Positions 22,705-33,084 of a stretch of DNA of 64,000 nt are shown here, piece by piece; positions within the stretch are counted from its first letter, which is position 1; the number at the start of each line of letters is the position of its first letter. Both the position numbers and the translations under genes were made by a program. Origin of the DNA: Vitrella brassicaformis (Eukaryota; Sar; Vitrellaceae); assembly GCA_001179505.1 (NCBI GenBank), contig CDMY01000677.1, positions 157,159-221,158 of the forward strand. Reading direction: 5' to 3'. A model generated the notes under the pieces. It was not told the DNA's origin, made no database searches, and worked only from the letters and a program-made list of their open reading frames with translations.

Positions 22705-23837
22705 CTAGCTGTCTAGATCGCCCTGCAGTCCGCAGAAACCAGCGCCATCGACTGTGATGACCTGCCCCGACACCCAGCTCATGTCGCTGCTCGCTATCGC
22801 CACACACAGAGAGGCTACCTCTCGCGCCTCGCCGATCCTCTTGAAGGGGGAGAGGCCCTCAAACTTCGGCACCATGTGTGGAGGCACCATACCTTCATTC
22901 ACACACAGACACACACATCGACCATAAAGTAAGTGTGCTGTGCAGGGACTGGCTGACCAGGGACAACTGGCCCAGGAGCGACAGCATTGACTCGAATGCC
23001 CTTCTCGCCGGCCTCCTTGGCGGCACACTTGGTGAGCATCTCCACTGCCGCTTTGCTGGTGCAGTAGACCACCCGGCTGGCCCACGGGAAGGTGCCGAGT
23101 ACGCTGCCGTTGTTGATGATGACGCCCCCCTGGCCCATGCGCTTGATGGCCTCCTGCAGCGAGAAGAACGTCGCCTTGACGTTCAGGTCCATGATGCTAA
23201 GAGAGTGCATAAAGAGGGAAAGGTGGCATCCAGAAGTCACCCGAGAGCGTCAGGCGAGGGCATCCTGCCATTAGCTACGATTACCTGTCATATAGTTCTT
23301 CTGGTGTGTTCTGTATCAGCGATTCACCACGTGCGCCGGCGTTGTTGAACACCACATCGACCCGCCCGAAGCGGGAGTACACCTGCAGAACACAAACCAG
23401 AGAGGACCGATGGCCGCGCCCGCGACCTTGACGAATGAGAGCGCACCTCATCATAGAGTCGGCGTATCTCACTGACGCGTGAGAGGTCGGCTTGGAAGAG
23501 AGCCCCGCTGCCGCCGGCCGACTCGACAGCCTGCAGCGTCGCCTTGGCCTTGGCCTCACTACCTGCAGCCAAACACACACATTCATCAGCCGAAGTTCAA
23601 TGTGATGAGTAATTCTGCGTCAGCGTGGTACAGTACACGAGTAGTGGACGGCGATGGTGTTGCCTTTCTCGGCGAATGCGACGGCCGCTGCGTTGCCTAT
23701 CCCGCCCGATGCGCCAGTCACCTGAGAGGAGAGGTACACAAAAACACGCACACGCACGCAGCGCCAATGGTGATCTATTCCTTTCATTCATTTTGGCGTA
23801 CCAGGACAACGCGAGGCGAAGATGTGCTCACAGACAT
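22705..23837 (-). CDS. Short-chain dehydrogenase/reductase (SDR)
   Basis: Six or so exons from ATG 23837 (MSVSTSSPRVVL) to a stop at 22705. The classical SDR marks are in order: cofactor loop VTGASGGIGNAAAVAF (about 23720), NNAG in VDVVFNNAGARGESL (about 23340), catalytic Ser in INNGSVLGTFPW (about 23110), the Tyr-x3-Lys pair in VVYCTSKAAVEML (about 23060), and the C-terminal SDMSWVSGQVITVDGAGF (about 22760). It will use NAD(H) or NADP(H) to oxidise or reduce an alcohol/carbonyl substrate; the substrate cannot be told. Length (about 270 residues) is typical. The ending resembles the FabG/glucose dehydrogenase branch of classical SDRs. Exon 1 is short (23837-23802) and the first intron follows the codon before VTG. 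There is no targeting leader. Confidence 0.9.
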
Positions 23838-24095
23838 CAAGCGAATGCGTGAGGGAAGAAATTGGAACCGTGCTGGCGAGAATTCGCGACGCTCGAGAGT
23901 CGAGACGGCGTTTGGAGTTTTTTTTTTCGAATTCGAGTTTGGGCGTGTCATTGTGCCTCTGTATCCTCTCCTTTTGCCTCTTCCCTCCATTCAGCAGTCA
24001 ACTTGGCCTCTTCTCCGGCCATATTCATCCAGAGATTCAAGGGAAGAGTCCGTTGACGCAGGAAGAGCGGCACGTCGTCGGCAAATCGGCAGGCA
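23838..24095. promoter_or_regulatory. Divergent promoter region
   Basis: 258 bp between the SDR start and the ATG chosen for the next plus gene. It contains a run of nine T followed by CGAATTCGAG (about 23921-23938), one of the few AT-rich spots here. Promoter role inferred from position. Confidence 0.4.
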
Positions 24096-25401
24096 ATGAG
24101 CTGTCGACCAACGGTACGACAGCTATGGATACATGGACGCACGGACGTGTGGGTGTGTGGGTGCGGATGTAGGGGAAGCTGGACAAGGCGGAGGAGAAGG
24201 CGGTGTTCGATAGTGTAGCGGCTCAGCTCAAAGACAGCATCACGCACCACGCCAACAAGTTGAGCTACACGGGCGACGAGCTGACCAAGGTAGTGGACGA
24301 AACGGTGGCCAAGGTTTCGGTTCAGGTATGTATCCATCTGCAGGGAGGGCGTGTAGGTCTTGTGCTGAACGTATGTGTGTTGCGTCGCTTTCAGGTAGTG
24401 GACAAGTTCAGTGCGATGCTGACATGCGACGACACATCCGCCACGATCAAGCGCAAGCCGCTGCAGAAGAAACCCTCGGAATATGCCAAGTTCGACTTTC
24501 ACAACATCATGATCCACATCTGCGTGGCGCATCTGGGGGAGACCGAGGCCCACACGGGGGGCTGGGCGGGGGACGAGGCGGCTGCTGGTGCTGAGGGCGG
24601 GGCGGCTGATGAGGCCAACCTGCCCGCCGCCGCCGCCGCCGCAGCAGCAGCAGCAGTTGCAGTAGGCGCATATGAGCGGATGGATGTGTGATAGGGGTGG
24701 GGGGAGGGGGGAGGGAGATGTGTCCAGATGGGCTGAATGGCTGGCTGGCGTGCGTGGTGTGAGCCGCTCAGTCAGCCGGGCCACAGCGGCGTCCGGGTCG
24801 GCCCAAGAAGGATAAGAATAAAGCGGGTGGTGCGCAGGCGGACGGTAGTGCGCAAGGGGCAGGTGGCGATGGTCAGGGGGGCGGCAGCTCAGAGAAGCGG
24901 AGGCAGCTGGCGGCAGAGCAGAAGGACAAGTACGTCAGTGACGCTGGGCGGTTTCTGCAGGATCTGCTGGATGGTGTGAAGTCGTCAAGGGTGTTCGAGC
25001 AGTTCAAGGGTGTTCGAGCAGTTCGCTAAGGTGGCGACACCCGCATTCTTCGAGACGGTCCAGCCCGTCTTTGTAGACAACCCTACCTCCGAGGTGAGGG
25101 CGACACACACATGCAGATACCCATGCCGTTCTTTTCTCGCATCATGTTTGTTTCATGTGCTGCTGTTGGACAGGCGGAGGTTCGTTGGCGGCATGTAGGT
25201 GCGGATGAGTCGGACCCGTTTGGCGGCATCAACTTCAGCCTCTTCAAATACGGTACGCGGCACGTATGTGGTGGTGCCCTACGCATCACGCGGCATTGTG
25301 TATGTGCGCGTGTGTGCAGAGGGGGACATAGCGTTTCGGTGGAAGAACGCCGAGGGTCATCGACGTTCCTGAAGAGCGAGGAGAGTCGTCTCCGCCTTGA
25401 C

Positions 25402-25737
25402 GGTGCAGCAGCCTCCGCTGCTGCTGCACCCCAGCCAGTCGCCCAGCTCCACCCTGCCATTCCTCCCCCCCTCTGCGCCCATCCCCCTGCCCCGCCGCGA
25501 GTGCGATTCGATGCGTTGATGTACAAGAAATACAACATCAGAAGGGATCAACTTGACAAACTCCACAACGACATGGAACGGAAGGCAAGGAGCTTGGATA
25601 CGATGCACCCAGCTCACACACACCTTCTGCTGCTACACTTGTTTTTCGCCCTGCAGGTTACGAGCTGTGAGACTTGACATACGACTGGGTGGACGGCGTG
25701 CCCGACACGCTCTTCGACGGCGCCAAACTCTCATTCG
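25402..25737 (+). repeat. Repeat domain copy R0 (broken)
   Basis: Pro-rich lead-in, then VRFDALMYKKYNIRRDQ up to 25597, intron, then 25657-25737 (YDWVDGVPDTLFDGAKLSFG). Near-identical in DNA to R3, including the intron and 3' flank. The donor GT is changed to AT (25598) and CGA to TGA (25668-25670) relative to R3. Confidence 0.8.
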
Positions 25738-25892
25738 GTAAAACATGACCCAAAACACTTCCACACGGCCTGCTGTTCATTGTGTGTCTGCTGTCCTTGC
25801 GAATGGTTGATTGCCAGACTGCAATGGCTTCCTGCCCGTCAAGTGCAATGGCTCATTCCTGCCCGTCAAGACCACCGGCCAATGTGCTCGCG

Positions 25893-26652
25893 CAGACGCC
25901 CCCGACCGCAGCAACGCCTCCCCCCCATCAGGCCGCAATGATGAATGGATGGATGGATGAGTGACTGAGCCATGCCCACGGGCTCCTGTTCATTCTGTCT
26001 GCTATCACGAGGTGGCAAGACACAGACATACACACACACATACAGGCTCACACACAAGCGCACACAACTACAGCCACGACCACCTGTTTCCCCTGCATGT
26101 CAATGTCCAGGTACCCGTTTCTGACCGCACCCGATTCCTCGAGATGATGTATAATGTCTTCGACATCTCCACCGCCACCATCGAAGCCACGGAACAGAAA
26201 CTGCTCGCCATCGCAACCCACATAGGTGCGACACCTGCACCAAAAATCGCACCGCCAGCCGACTGTTAGCTCTCTCCCTACCCCCACAGGCAAGCCGTTC
26301 AAGTCCCTGGCGTATGTATGGCCCCATAGCCCTGCCATAGGACAAAGCGACATCATGAACTGGGGTGAGGCACGTCAGCACACACTGCCTGAGAGAGGCA
26401 AACACGCACCCATTCTCCCTTTCCCTTCCTGCACTCAGTGACCATTGCTGGTGAAGCGCAGAGGAAGAGTCCAAGGGCAAGATACTCGAGCACCCATTCC
26501 TGCCCGTCAAGTCCCCGACCGCAGCAACGACTCTCCCCCATCAGGCCTCAACGATGAATGAATGGATGGAAGAATGAGTGACTGTGGTCTGACTGTGGTC
26601 TGACCCCCCCATCAGGCCGCAATGATGAATGGATGGATGGATGGATGGATGG
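25893..26652. repeat. Scattered direct copies of a ~60-bp non-coding segment
   Basis: The block CCCCGACCGCAGCAACG...CCATCAGGCC...AATGATGAATGG occurs at about 25897-25955 and, degenerate, at about 26512-26572; its end recurs at about 26605-26652. Copies of CATTCCTGCCCGTCAAG also occur at about 25855 and 26497. They flank R1 on both sides, consistent with repeated local duplication. Confidence 0.7.
26111..26364 (+). repeat. Repeat domain copy R1
   Basis: Exons 26111-26225 and 26290-26364. TRFLEMMYNVFDISTATIE, then LLAIATHIG, intron in phase 1, KPFKSLAYVWPHSPAIG. It is the most diverged copy, but the intron sits at the same point (after the I in IG) as in R2. Reading frame and splice sites intact. 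Confidence 0.7.
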
Positions 26653-27618
26653 ACGGGTGGGGCACGTGCAGCTATCACAAGTTCCTGCAACACCTCCGCC
26701 AGGTCCACGTTGGCAAGAAGGAGGAGGACAAGAAGGAGGAGGAAGACGAGGAGGAGGACGGGGGCGAGCCCGCCGCGAAGAAGGCCATGACGGGAGGGAG
26801 GAGAAGGGGGAAGCCGAGGGCGGGGACAAATTGTTGCCTACATTTTATATTTGTTGGCTTATTGACTGATGTAGGCGATGTACCGCTTTGGAGCCGAGGA
26901 GGGCCACACGCTTGTATGTATCACACACAGACAGAAAGCTTCTCCACGTGTATGTGCGTGTGGGTGAGTGTGCAGCTCAAGATGTGGCGGGCGCATCAAG
27001 GACAACCTCTTGGCGGCAAGCTGCAATTTGGTGTTGTGCGAGACACGGCGGTACACACACATAAGTGCCCGTCGGCTGACGATTGTAAGAATGTGTATTG
27101 GTGGCATATGTGTGTGCAGGAAGACGGAGCGTCAAGCTTTGGAGGCGATAGGCAACGAGACCAAATGCATGACCTTGATTCGCCGCCCCGAGTACGGCTC
27201 AACTATACGGATGGTGAGCGCCCACATGGTCGCACTCGACGTGCTGAGAGTGTTTCTTTGTCCCTATACTGCCTGCAGAGAGTGGACGCCCCGTTGCCCT
27301 GGACGGTCAGTCGCTGGAGAATGCCATCGCCAGCGCCCAGTCTTCCCTCAAGGATGACTCCCTGATGTCGTTCTTCGTTCCCAAGCGACCAGGCGGAGGG
27401 CAGTACATGATGCGGTATGTCATCAAGAGACCCTGACCCCACACACACACCCCTGTCGCAGCACTGTTTCCGTCCATTTCAATGTGTCAGTTGTCGATTC
27501 CCAGCGGACGGCGAGGCCTCAGAGAACGTTGACCAGGATGACGACATCGACGCACCGGTCCCAGCCACACACAGACTAACAGCGGCTTCCTCCCATCTTC
27601 CCTCTGTCCCTGGTGCAG

Positions 27619-27877
27619 GCACCCGAGCCAGTCCGAGTACGTTTCGACACACTCATGTACCACAAGTACAACCTCTCACGTAAGGATCTCGACTCAGCTG
27701 ACACTAAGATGAAAGCCAAGGCCAAGAAGATCGGTACGCCAGACCACAACCCACACGCACACATTCATTGCTAAATCTGACACACTGGTGCATCAGGATT
27801 CGCGCTCACTGAGTTGACGTGCCAGTGGTCCAAGGGCATCCCCGACGCTTTCCAAAACGAAGCACAATTCACATGGA
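27619..27877 (+). repeat. Repeat domain copy R2
   Basis: Exons 27619-27733 and 27797-27877. APEPVRVRFDTLMYHKYNLS, KAKAKKIG, phase-1 intron, FALTELTCQWSKGIPDAF. Frame and splice sites intact, so this copy shows the original design of the unit. Confidence 0.75.
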
Positions 27878-28301
27878 GTGAGCTGCCCCCCTCCCCCCGT
27901 CCAACCCCCCCACAACAACAACAATCATTGTCACTGCTTTCCTCCTGTCCCTTTTCTCTGCAGCCAAAGTTGAGAAGGACAAATCCAAGGAGACTGGCGA
28001 CAAGGCCATCCTCGCTCCATTCGACAACGTCGCTGGTCAAGCTGCCGGAAAGGAGAGAAAGAAGGGCGAGGGCTCCAACGAATCGGGGGAGGCAAGTACG
28101 TCGGCAGGTAAGAAGGCGCACCGGCAGAAAGCAGAAAACACCAGCACCGAACACTCTCTTCCTATCGCCTACGCAGGTGCGCTGTACCTTCGGACACCGA
28201 TCGAAACCCCGATGGCCTAGAATCAGACATAGATGGACTGGTACGACTGGCGCACGCACACATGGCATGACATACAGGAACACGACACGTGTGTATGTCA
28301 G

Positions 28302-28572
28302 CCACCTGCCCCCCCGCGAGTTCGATTCGATGCCTTGATGTACAAGAAGTACGGCATTCGGAGGGACCAACTTGACAAACTCCACAACGACATGCTGCGG
28401 AAGGCAAGCAGCTTGGGTACGATGAACCCAGCCCACATACACGCCATCCCCCGAGTGCCATCCTCCTGCTACACTTGCTTTTCGCCCTGCAGTTACGAGC
28501 TGCGAGAATTGACATACGACTGGGTGGACGGCGTGCCCGACACGCTCTTCGACGGCGCCAAACTCTCATTCG
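28302..28572 (+). repeat. Repeat domain copy R3
   Basis: Exons 28302-28416 and 28493-28572. Nearly the same DNA as R0. The donor GT (28417) is intact and the codon is CGA, not TGA. However, the exon after the acceptor begins TTACGAG where R0 has GTTACGAG, so the spliced frame is lost by one base. Confidence 0.75.
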
Positions 28573-28928
28573 GTAAAACATGACCCACAACACTTCCACA
28601 CGGGCTCCTGTTCATTCTGTCTGCTGTCATTCAAATCAATGCAGTGTCTCTGCCCCAGGGAAAGAAGCATCCCGATACGAACGAGAAACTGGTCCTCCGT
28701 CCCTTCAGCATTGCAGCTGGTGAGAAGCGGCAGGAGCACGAGACCAACATTGACCAACAGACACTCGCTGGCTTTCAGCTGGCAATGCAACAATTCCAGG
28801 CGCAGGGCTGCCGCCGCTGCCCCTGCTGCCGGCCCATAGACGGACTTCACTTCATGGGCCGCCGCCCAAGACGCCAAAAAAACAAAAAGCGGCAGCAACA
28901 GACAGAGGGGGAGGCGATGGGATGGTAG

Positions 28929-29603
28929 GGGATGCGATGGCAGCGAGGAAGGGCACGATGCCTGCACAGGGCCTGCATCGCTGCCTGCATTCTATATTTC
29001 CATGTCTCTTTCACTGGAACACGTGAGGAACGCTTTTCTGTCTCGATGTCTGCACAGGCTCAGTGCGGCTGAGTGCCCCAGATAATCGTTGCCTACACTT
29101 TATATCGTTGGTGCGTCTGTTCCCTTGGTCCGACCCCGCAAAGGACACATGAGTGTGTCATAGTTATGCGAACTCGTTACCATGCCATTCATTGTAAGCA
29201 GACGTCATTACATGTATGTGCTCGGGGCATCCACCACGATGCCTGTGATCCTACGTCTGCGTCTTATGTTTTGCCAAGTCATGGATGACTCTGCTTGCTG
29301 ACGTGTCTCGGTGCGTTCATAAAGTCAGTGCGCTTAAGGCCAATGCATCATTGCATGTCGTCAAAACATTCTCGCGTCCACTCATCAGAGACACGACAAG
29401 AGCACATGATTTACTTCCAGTGTTTTCCACGACCAGCCAGCGGCACAGCCATCGACAAGAACGACATGGATGTGACACCAGACCTCACACACGCCATTCA
29501 ATCAAGCTGTTCGGCTATTCGAGGAGAGTCAAATGATTCGCATCACCTCACCCTTTCACTGTCAGGTTCACCGCCCCACCGTCCCCGCCTTCTAGCATAG
29601 CTG
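28929..29603. other. Convergent intergenic spacer
   Basis: 675 bp between the repeat-domain gene and the next minus-strand locus. A frame at about 29390-29530 (YFQCFPRPASGTAIDKND) follows a plausible acceptor and might be a stray exon, but no partner exon was found. Confidence 0.4.
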
Positions 29604-31152
29604 TCATCCTCTTGTTCCCTGCTGGGGTGCAAGCGTGGCCCAGGCTTGTGCTGTTGTCATGCCCGCGGCCATCAACGCCAGAACATTCCTCAGCAGCCGG
29701 CCGAAGGCGCGCACTGGTACTGCCAAATTGCCGAAGAGCAGCCGCTCATCATTGCTCAGCAGCTGGAGGATCAGCTGCAGTGTCTGGGGGAGCAGAGGGG
29801 GCCCTCCTGGTGCGGCTGGGGAGTCTCAGTCGTGTAGAGGTAAATCGCGCGATAGTATTCGTGGATGTGGGCGGCGAAGATGTCGTGCTCGCCCTCTCCG
29901 CATAGGTAGATGGAGCCGCTCCGCTCACCGTTGTTGGTGCTCACCAGCCTCGTCTGACGACCCCAGGGGACGGCGGCCTGCAACGATGAGAACAGACAGG
30001 CATCCCAGACCTACGCAGCTTTTGACCTCGGTAGCTGGTCTACTTGGGTCAGCAGACAGGCAGCTCGATTCCACTGAGCCTGGTCCTCGTGAGAGCTGAG
30101 AATACCGCTACTGCACGTCCGTTGCTCCTCAGACGAGAAACTAGGCAGAGAAACAGGGCAGACACACACACAGGTCGTCCATTTGTGCGGAAGTGGCTCC
30201 ATGGGTCAAATCGCCTTACCGCGAGACGACCAGTTGCCGGAAGCTCAGGTGATCCACCTTGTCGTTGACTGATGGGTACCACCTCCCTTAGGTCACTGAA
30301 GGAAACACCTCATTGTGGACTGAAGGAAACACACATATGCACACAATGGCCCACACGTGAGCATCGCCCTGTTGTGCCATGGGTATTGTCGCTCTCACAC
30401 TCCCCTCTTACGATTGGGTCCGTCGGGTCGAACGCATTGCCGAAAGCATGGTTGGCGGGGAGCGTCTGCTGTGTGTAGACAGTCACCACTGTCTCAGCCA
30501 GCTCTTCGACGCCGTCGGTCAGTGCGGTCTCGCCTCGCCTTGCCCCAGCACGTGGCCGAACAGCCTGCTCTGCTCGAGTGAGTCCGCCCGGCCGTCGAAG
30601 ACCGCCTTGGACCCCACACGACGCATGTCCGCCGGCCTCACTGCGATAGGCAGCGAATCGATGGCCCGGCCGTGTCGGGCGATGCGCATCGGGCGAACCC
30701 ATCCGCCCCACTGCCCGCCCTCCTCCAGCACGCACACCAACTTCAACAAGTACGCCACACGCGGCATGGCCTCGCCATCGTCCGGCTGGTAGCTGGCGTC
30801 CCAGGACAAGATGCCGCCGACCTGGTGGTCTGTGACGCAGCGATTGATGCGCTGGACGAAGTAGCTGTCGGCGAACTGCTGTGTGGCCACGCGTGACAGC
30901 AAGCGGAGGGTGTACAGTACAGATCTGCTGCAGTGGCGACGTTCTCCGTGCGGCCTGACACACAAAGCGCACAATGTACCAAACGACACATGCCGTATCC
31001 CTCAGATCACCAGGTGCGCAGCAGATCTCCCTGACCTACGCGCGTCGTCAGAGATCAGGACGCGCCAGCAGCCGTGGTAGTCCTCCCCGGGCTTGACGAT
31101 ACACACACGGGGCGTCGGTTGGTGCCGCTCCGCTCCGGTGCGAGCTAATGAC
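29604..31152 (-). pseudogene. Uncharacterised minus-strand gene with frame breaks
   Basis: Coding-looking blocks in order on the minus strand: VCIVKPGEDYHGCWRVLISD (about 31100), SVLYTLRLLSRVATQQFADS to GHVLGQGEAR (30930-30530), ALTDGVEELAETVVTVYTQQ (30530-30410), WYPSVNDKVDHLSFRQLVVS (about 30270), SSEEQRTCSSGILSSHEDQ (about 30110), GERSGSIYLCGEGEHDIFAA with HEYYRAIYLYTTE (29930-29830), and LLSNDERLLFGNLAVPVRAF to a TGA at 29604. Two neighbouring pairs change frame with no GT-AG intron between them: near 30530 (GGCGAGGCGAGACC) and near 29785 (beside a CCCCC run). Each would be healed by one added base. Either real decay or base-calling errors could explain this. The 5' exon was not found. 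Family not recognised. Confidence 0.45.
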
Positions 31153-31317
31153 TCCTGCAAAAATCAAATTTTGACTGGACTTGCGACACACGGCTCCCCC
31201 AATAATAACTTCTCCGCAAAGGGTTCGACGAGCCGGAGGGGTTTCGTGGGGCTTCTGGGTGGGCGCTCCTCTCCGGGAGACACCGCGTTTGGTCTGTCGT
31301 GTCGCCGGCCCAGCCAC
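31153..31317. promoter_or_regulatory. Probable divergent promoter region
   Basis: 165 bp between the first minus-strand exon found and the chosen plus-strand ATG at 31318. Open frames run through it on both strands, so the true 5' ends could lie further out. Low certainty. Confidence 0.3.
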
Positions 31318-32340
31318 ATGACGACCCACGAGAGGGGCTCGGACTCCGCCAAAGGCACCGGCAAAGTGATGGTCGACAACCGTTCCACCGACAGGGCCCT
31401 CCCCGAGATGCCCAACGCCTCGCTGTCGTCTCCCGAGGACTCCACGGACGACAAACGTCACCCCGTGTCGCCAACCCTGACCGGCTCGCCGCCTCACATC
31501 GCATCGACCTTCATCGCTGGCAAGAGCCCCTACCGTCGTCTGAGCGGCACTGCGTTGTCACCGGGGAGGGGCAGGTTGGGGAGGGGCAGCTTTGGGATGG
31601 GCGGCGAGAGCCCTGAGGCTCCGAAGAAGAAGCAGCGGCTGGCACTGCTTCTGGCGAGACGCAAGGCGCTCATGCGCAAGCCGTAAGCAACGAATCGAGC
31701 CAGCGAGGGGCACACGGTGCCTTCAGGAATGGCTGTCTTGTTTGTGTGTGTCGGTCATGTGTGCAGGCACGTCATGCTGAATTTGGCCATCTCGTCTCTC
31801 CGCCGGTCGCCAAAGCACAACGAATGCCGCGCTCTGCTCACCAAGAACGCACGAGACATCAAGTCGCCACGCCGTTTGCCGCACGCCGCCTCGTCGCTCC
31901 CGCCTCCGCCTCCCTGGGAAGGGTATCCGATCTGCCCGCCACTGAAGGTCAAGATTTCTTCCACACCAGTCCATCAGCGTGAGATAACCATCCCGTCCAT
32001 CAACATGCTGACCGGCGATTGGGTCTTCCCTGATGGGACGGCGATGCCCTGCTCATTCGCCTGGTCAACAGGCACTGGAGACGGGCGGCAGACGGCTGAG
32101 GAGCAGCAGACGATGAACAAGGAAATCGACATGGTGCTGAGTAAGATGACGAGTATGACGGCCCATGGGGCTGCTGCTGCTCCTGCAGACGTGGGTGGGG
32201 GAGGGGCTCGAGAGCCTGCTGGTGGTGGTGGTGTGCTGGGAGAGAGCGACGATTTGGTGGCTGCGGAGACGGCATCGACTGAGGGGAGGGAGACCATTGA
32301 CACCAACACCAACAGCAACGGAGGCCTCCCCGACACATGA
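31318..32340 (+). CDS. Uncharacterised Ser/Pro/Gly-rich protein
   Basis: Two exons, 31318-31682 and 31767-32340, with a clean phase-2 GT-AG intron (AAGCC|GTAAGC ... GTGCAG|GCACGTC), about 313 codons. The N-terminal exon is low-complexity, basic and Ser-rich (HPVSPTLTGSPPHIAS, SPYRRLSGTALSPGRGRLGR), with many SP sites suited to proline-directed kinases. A helical basic stretch (KKKQRLALLLARRKALMRKP) precedes the intron. The second exon has a proline run (SLPPPPPWEGYPICPPLKV) and a more ordered segment (REITIPSINMLTGDWVFPDG). The C-terminus is Gly/Ala- and Thr/Asn-rich. No domain recognised. The frame is open further upstream (to about 31093), so an earlier start is possible, but that would run into the minus-strand exon. 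Confidence 0.6.
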
Positions 32341-33084
32341 TCGATCAGCCACACGAGACACGAGCCAATATGAAGAGACCCGCATGGATGTATACGTAAT
32401 CACACCACACAGAGAGAGAGGGAGAGGGGATCTGACACATACACTTTTGGATTTGGGATCACTCATATTCTTTTGCTCTCCCATCTAGAGGAATCACAGA
32501 GAGAGAGAGAGAGAGGGAGAGAGGGCACACTAGTACTTCCATTTGTTGTGGCGGCGAAGCCGCCGTACGGGATGCACGCAGCAGTAGGGGTGAGTGAATG
32601 GTGTAGGGTCCGTCGATTGAGAACGAGAAAAGACCTTCTCAGTGTGCTGGTGGTGAAGGGTCTGTTCATCTGGTCATGCAGGAAAGGGACAGAGACGCGA
32701 TATATGGTACATGAGAACACCGACCCGACGAATGAATGGTGCATCCTGTCATGAGGGGTGCATGTGGTTCATATGGCATCGCTGACTATCTATCTGTCTG
32801 TCTGTCCGCATGCCATGCACGCAAACACTTAACTGTCACATGCCCCCACGATGCATCGCATCCACCATCTGCTAACGCAACGACTGACTGACCCACAGAC
32901 GACTCACCCACCCTACCCCATCTGTCTGTCTGTCTGTTCTACCTGTATATACATCACATACACCGCCCACATAAATACACACACACACACATACACACAT
33001 GCCCAGCAGAGACCACAATCTACATTGGCTGGCTGGCTGCCTGCCTGCCTGTCTGCCTGCCTCTACTCGCCCTCACTCACTCAC
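32341..33084. other. Convergent intergenic spacer
   Basis: 744 bp rich in GA (about 32490-32525), CTGT (about 32790) and CTGCCTGC (about 33040) short repeats. No gene seen. Confidence 0.5.

Larger units (their letters stand above)
24096..28928 (+). pseudogene. Uncharacterised gene with four ~65-residue repeats, disrupted
   Basis: Start ATG 24096 (MSCRPT) joins GKLDKAEEKAVFDSVAAQLK across an intron (24113/24173). Next come VVDKFSAMLTCDDTSATIKR, an Ala run (about 24628-24661), and RRPGRPKKDKNKAGG with SDAGRFLQDLLDGV (24787-24985). A 19-bp tandem duplication (24987-25024) then breaks the frame; beyond it the sequence continues coherently (AKVATPAFFETVQPVFVDN, then WRHVGADESDPFGGINF). Four copies of an unrecognised domain follow (R0-R3, listed separately), with a Lys/Glu-rich segment (VGKKEEDKKEEEDEEEDGG, about 26715) and ESGRPVALDGQSLENAIA (about 27285) between them. 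The last exon (28645-28928) ends GEAMGW, after a CRRCPCC cluster. Besides the duplication, copy R0 has a dead splice donor and a nonsense codon, and R3 seems to lack one base. It may be a decaying gene or a fused set of gene fragments. Function unknown. Confidence 0.55.

Noticed and set aside
25668-25670. In-frame TGA in repeat R0 as a selenocysteine or readthrough codon
   Set aside because: The twin copy R3 has CGA at this place, the R0 splice donor is also lost, and TGA ends many other genes here. Decay is the simpler reading.
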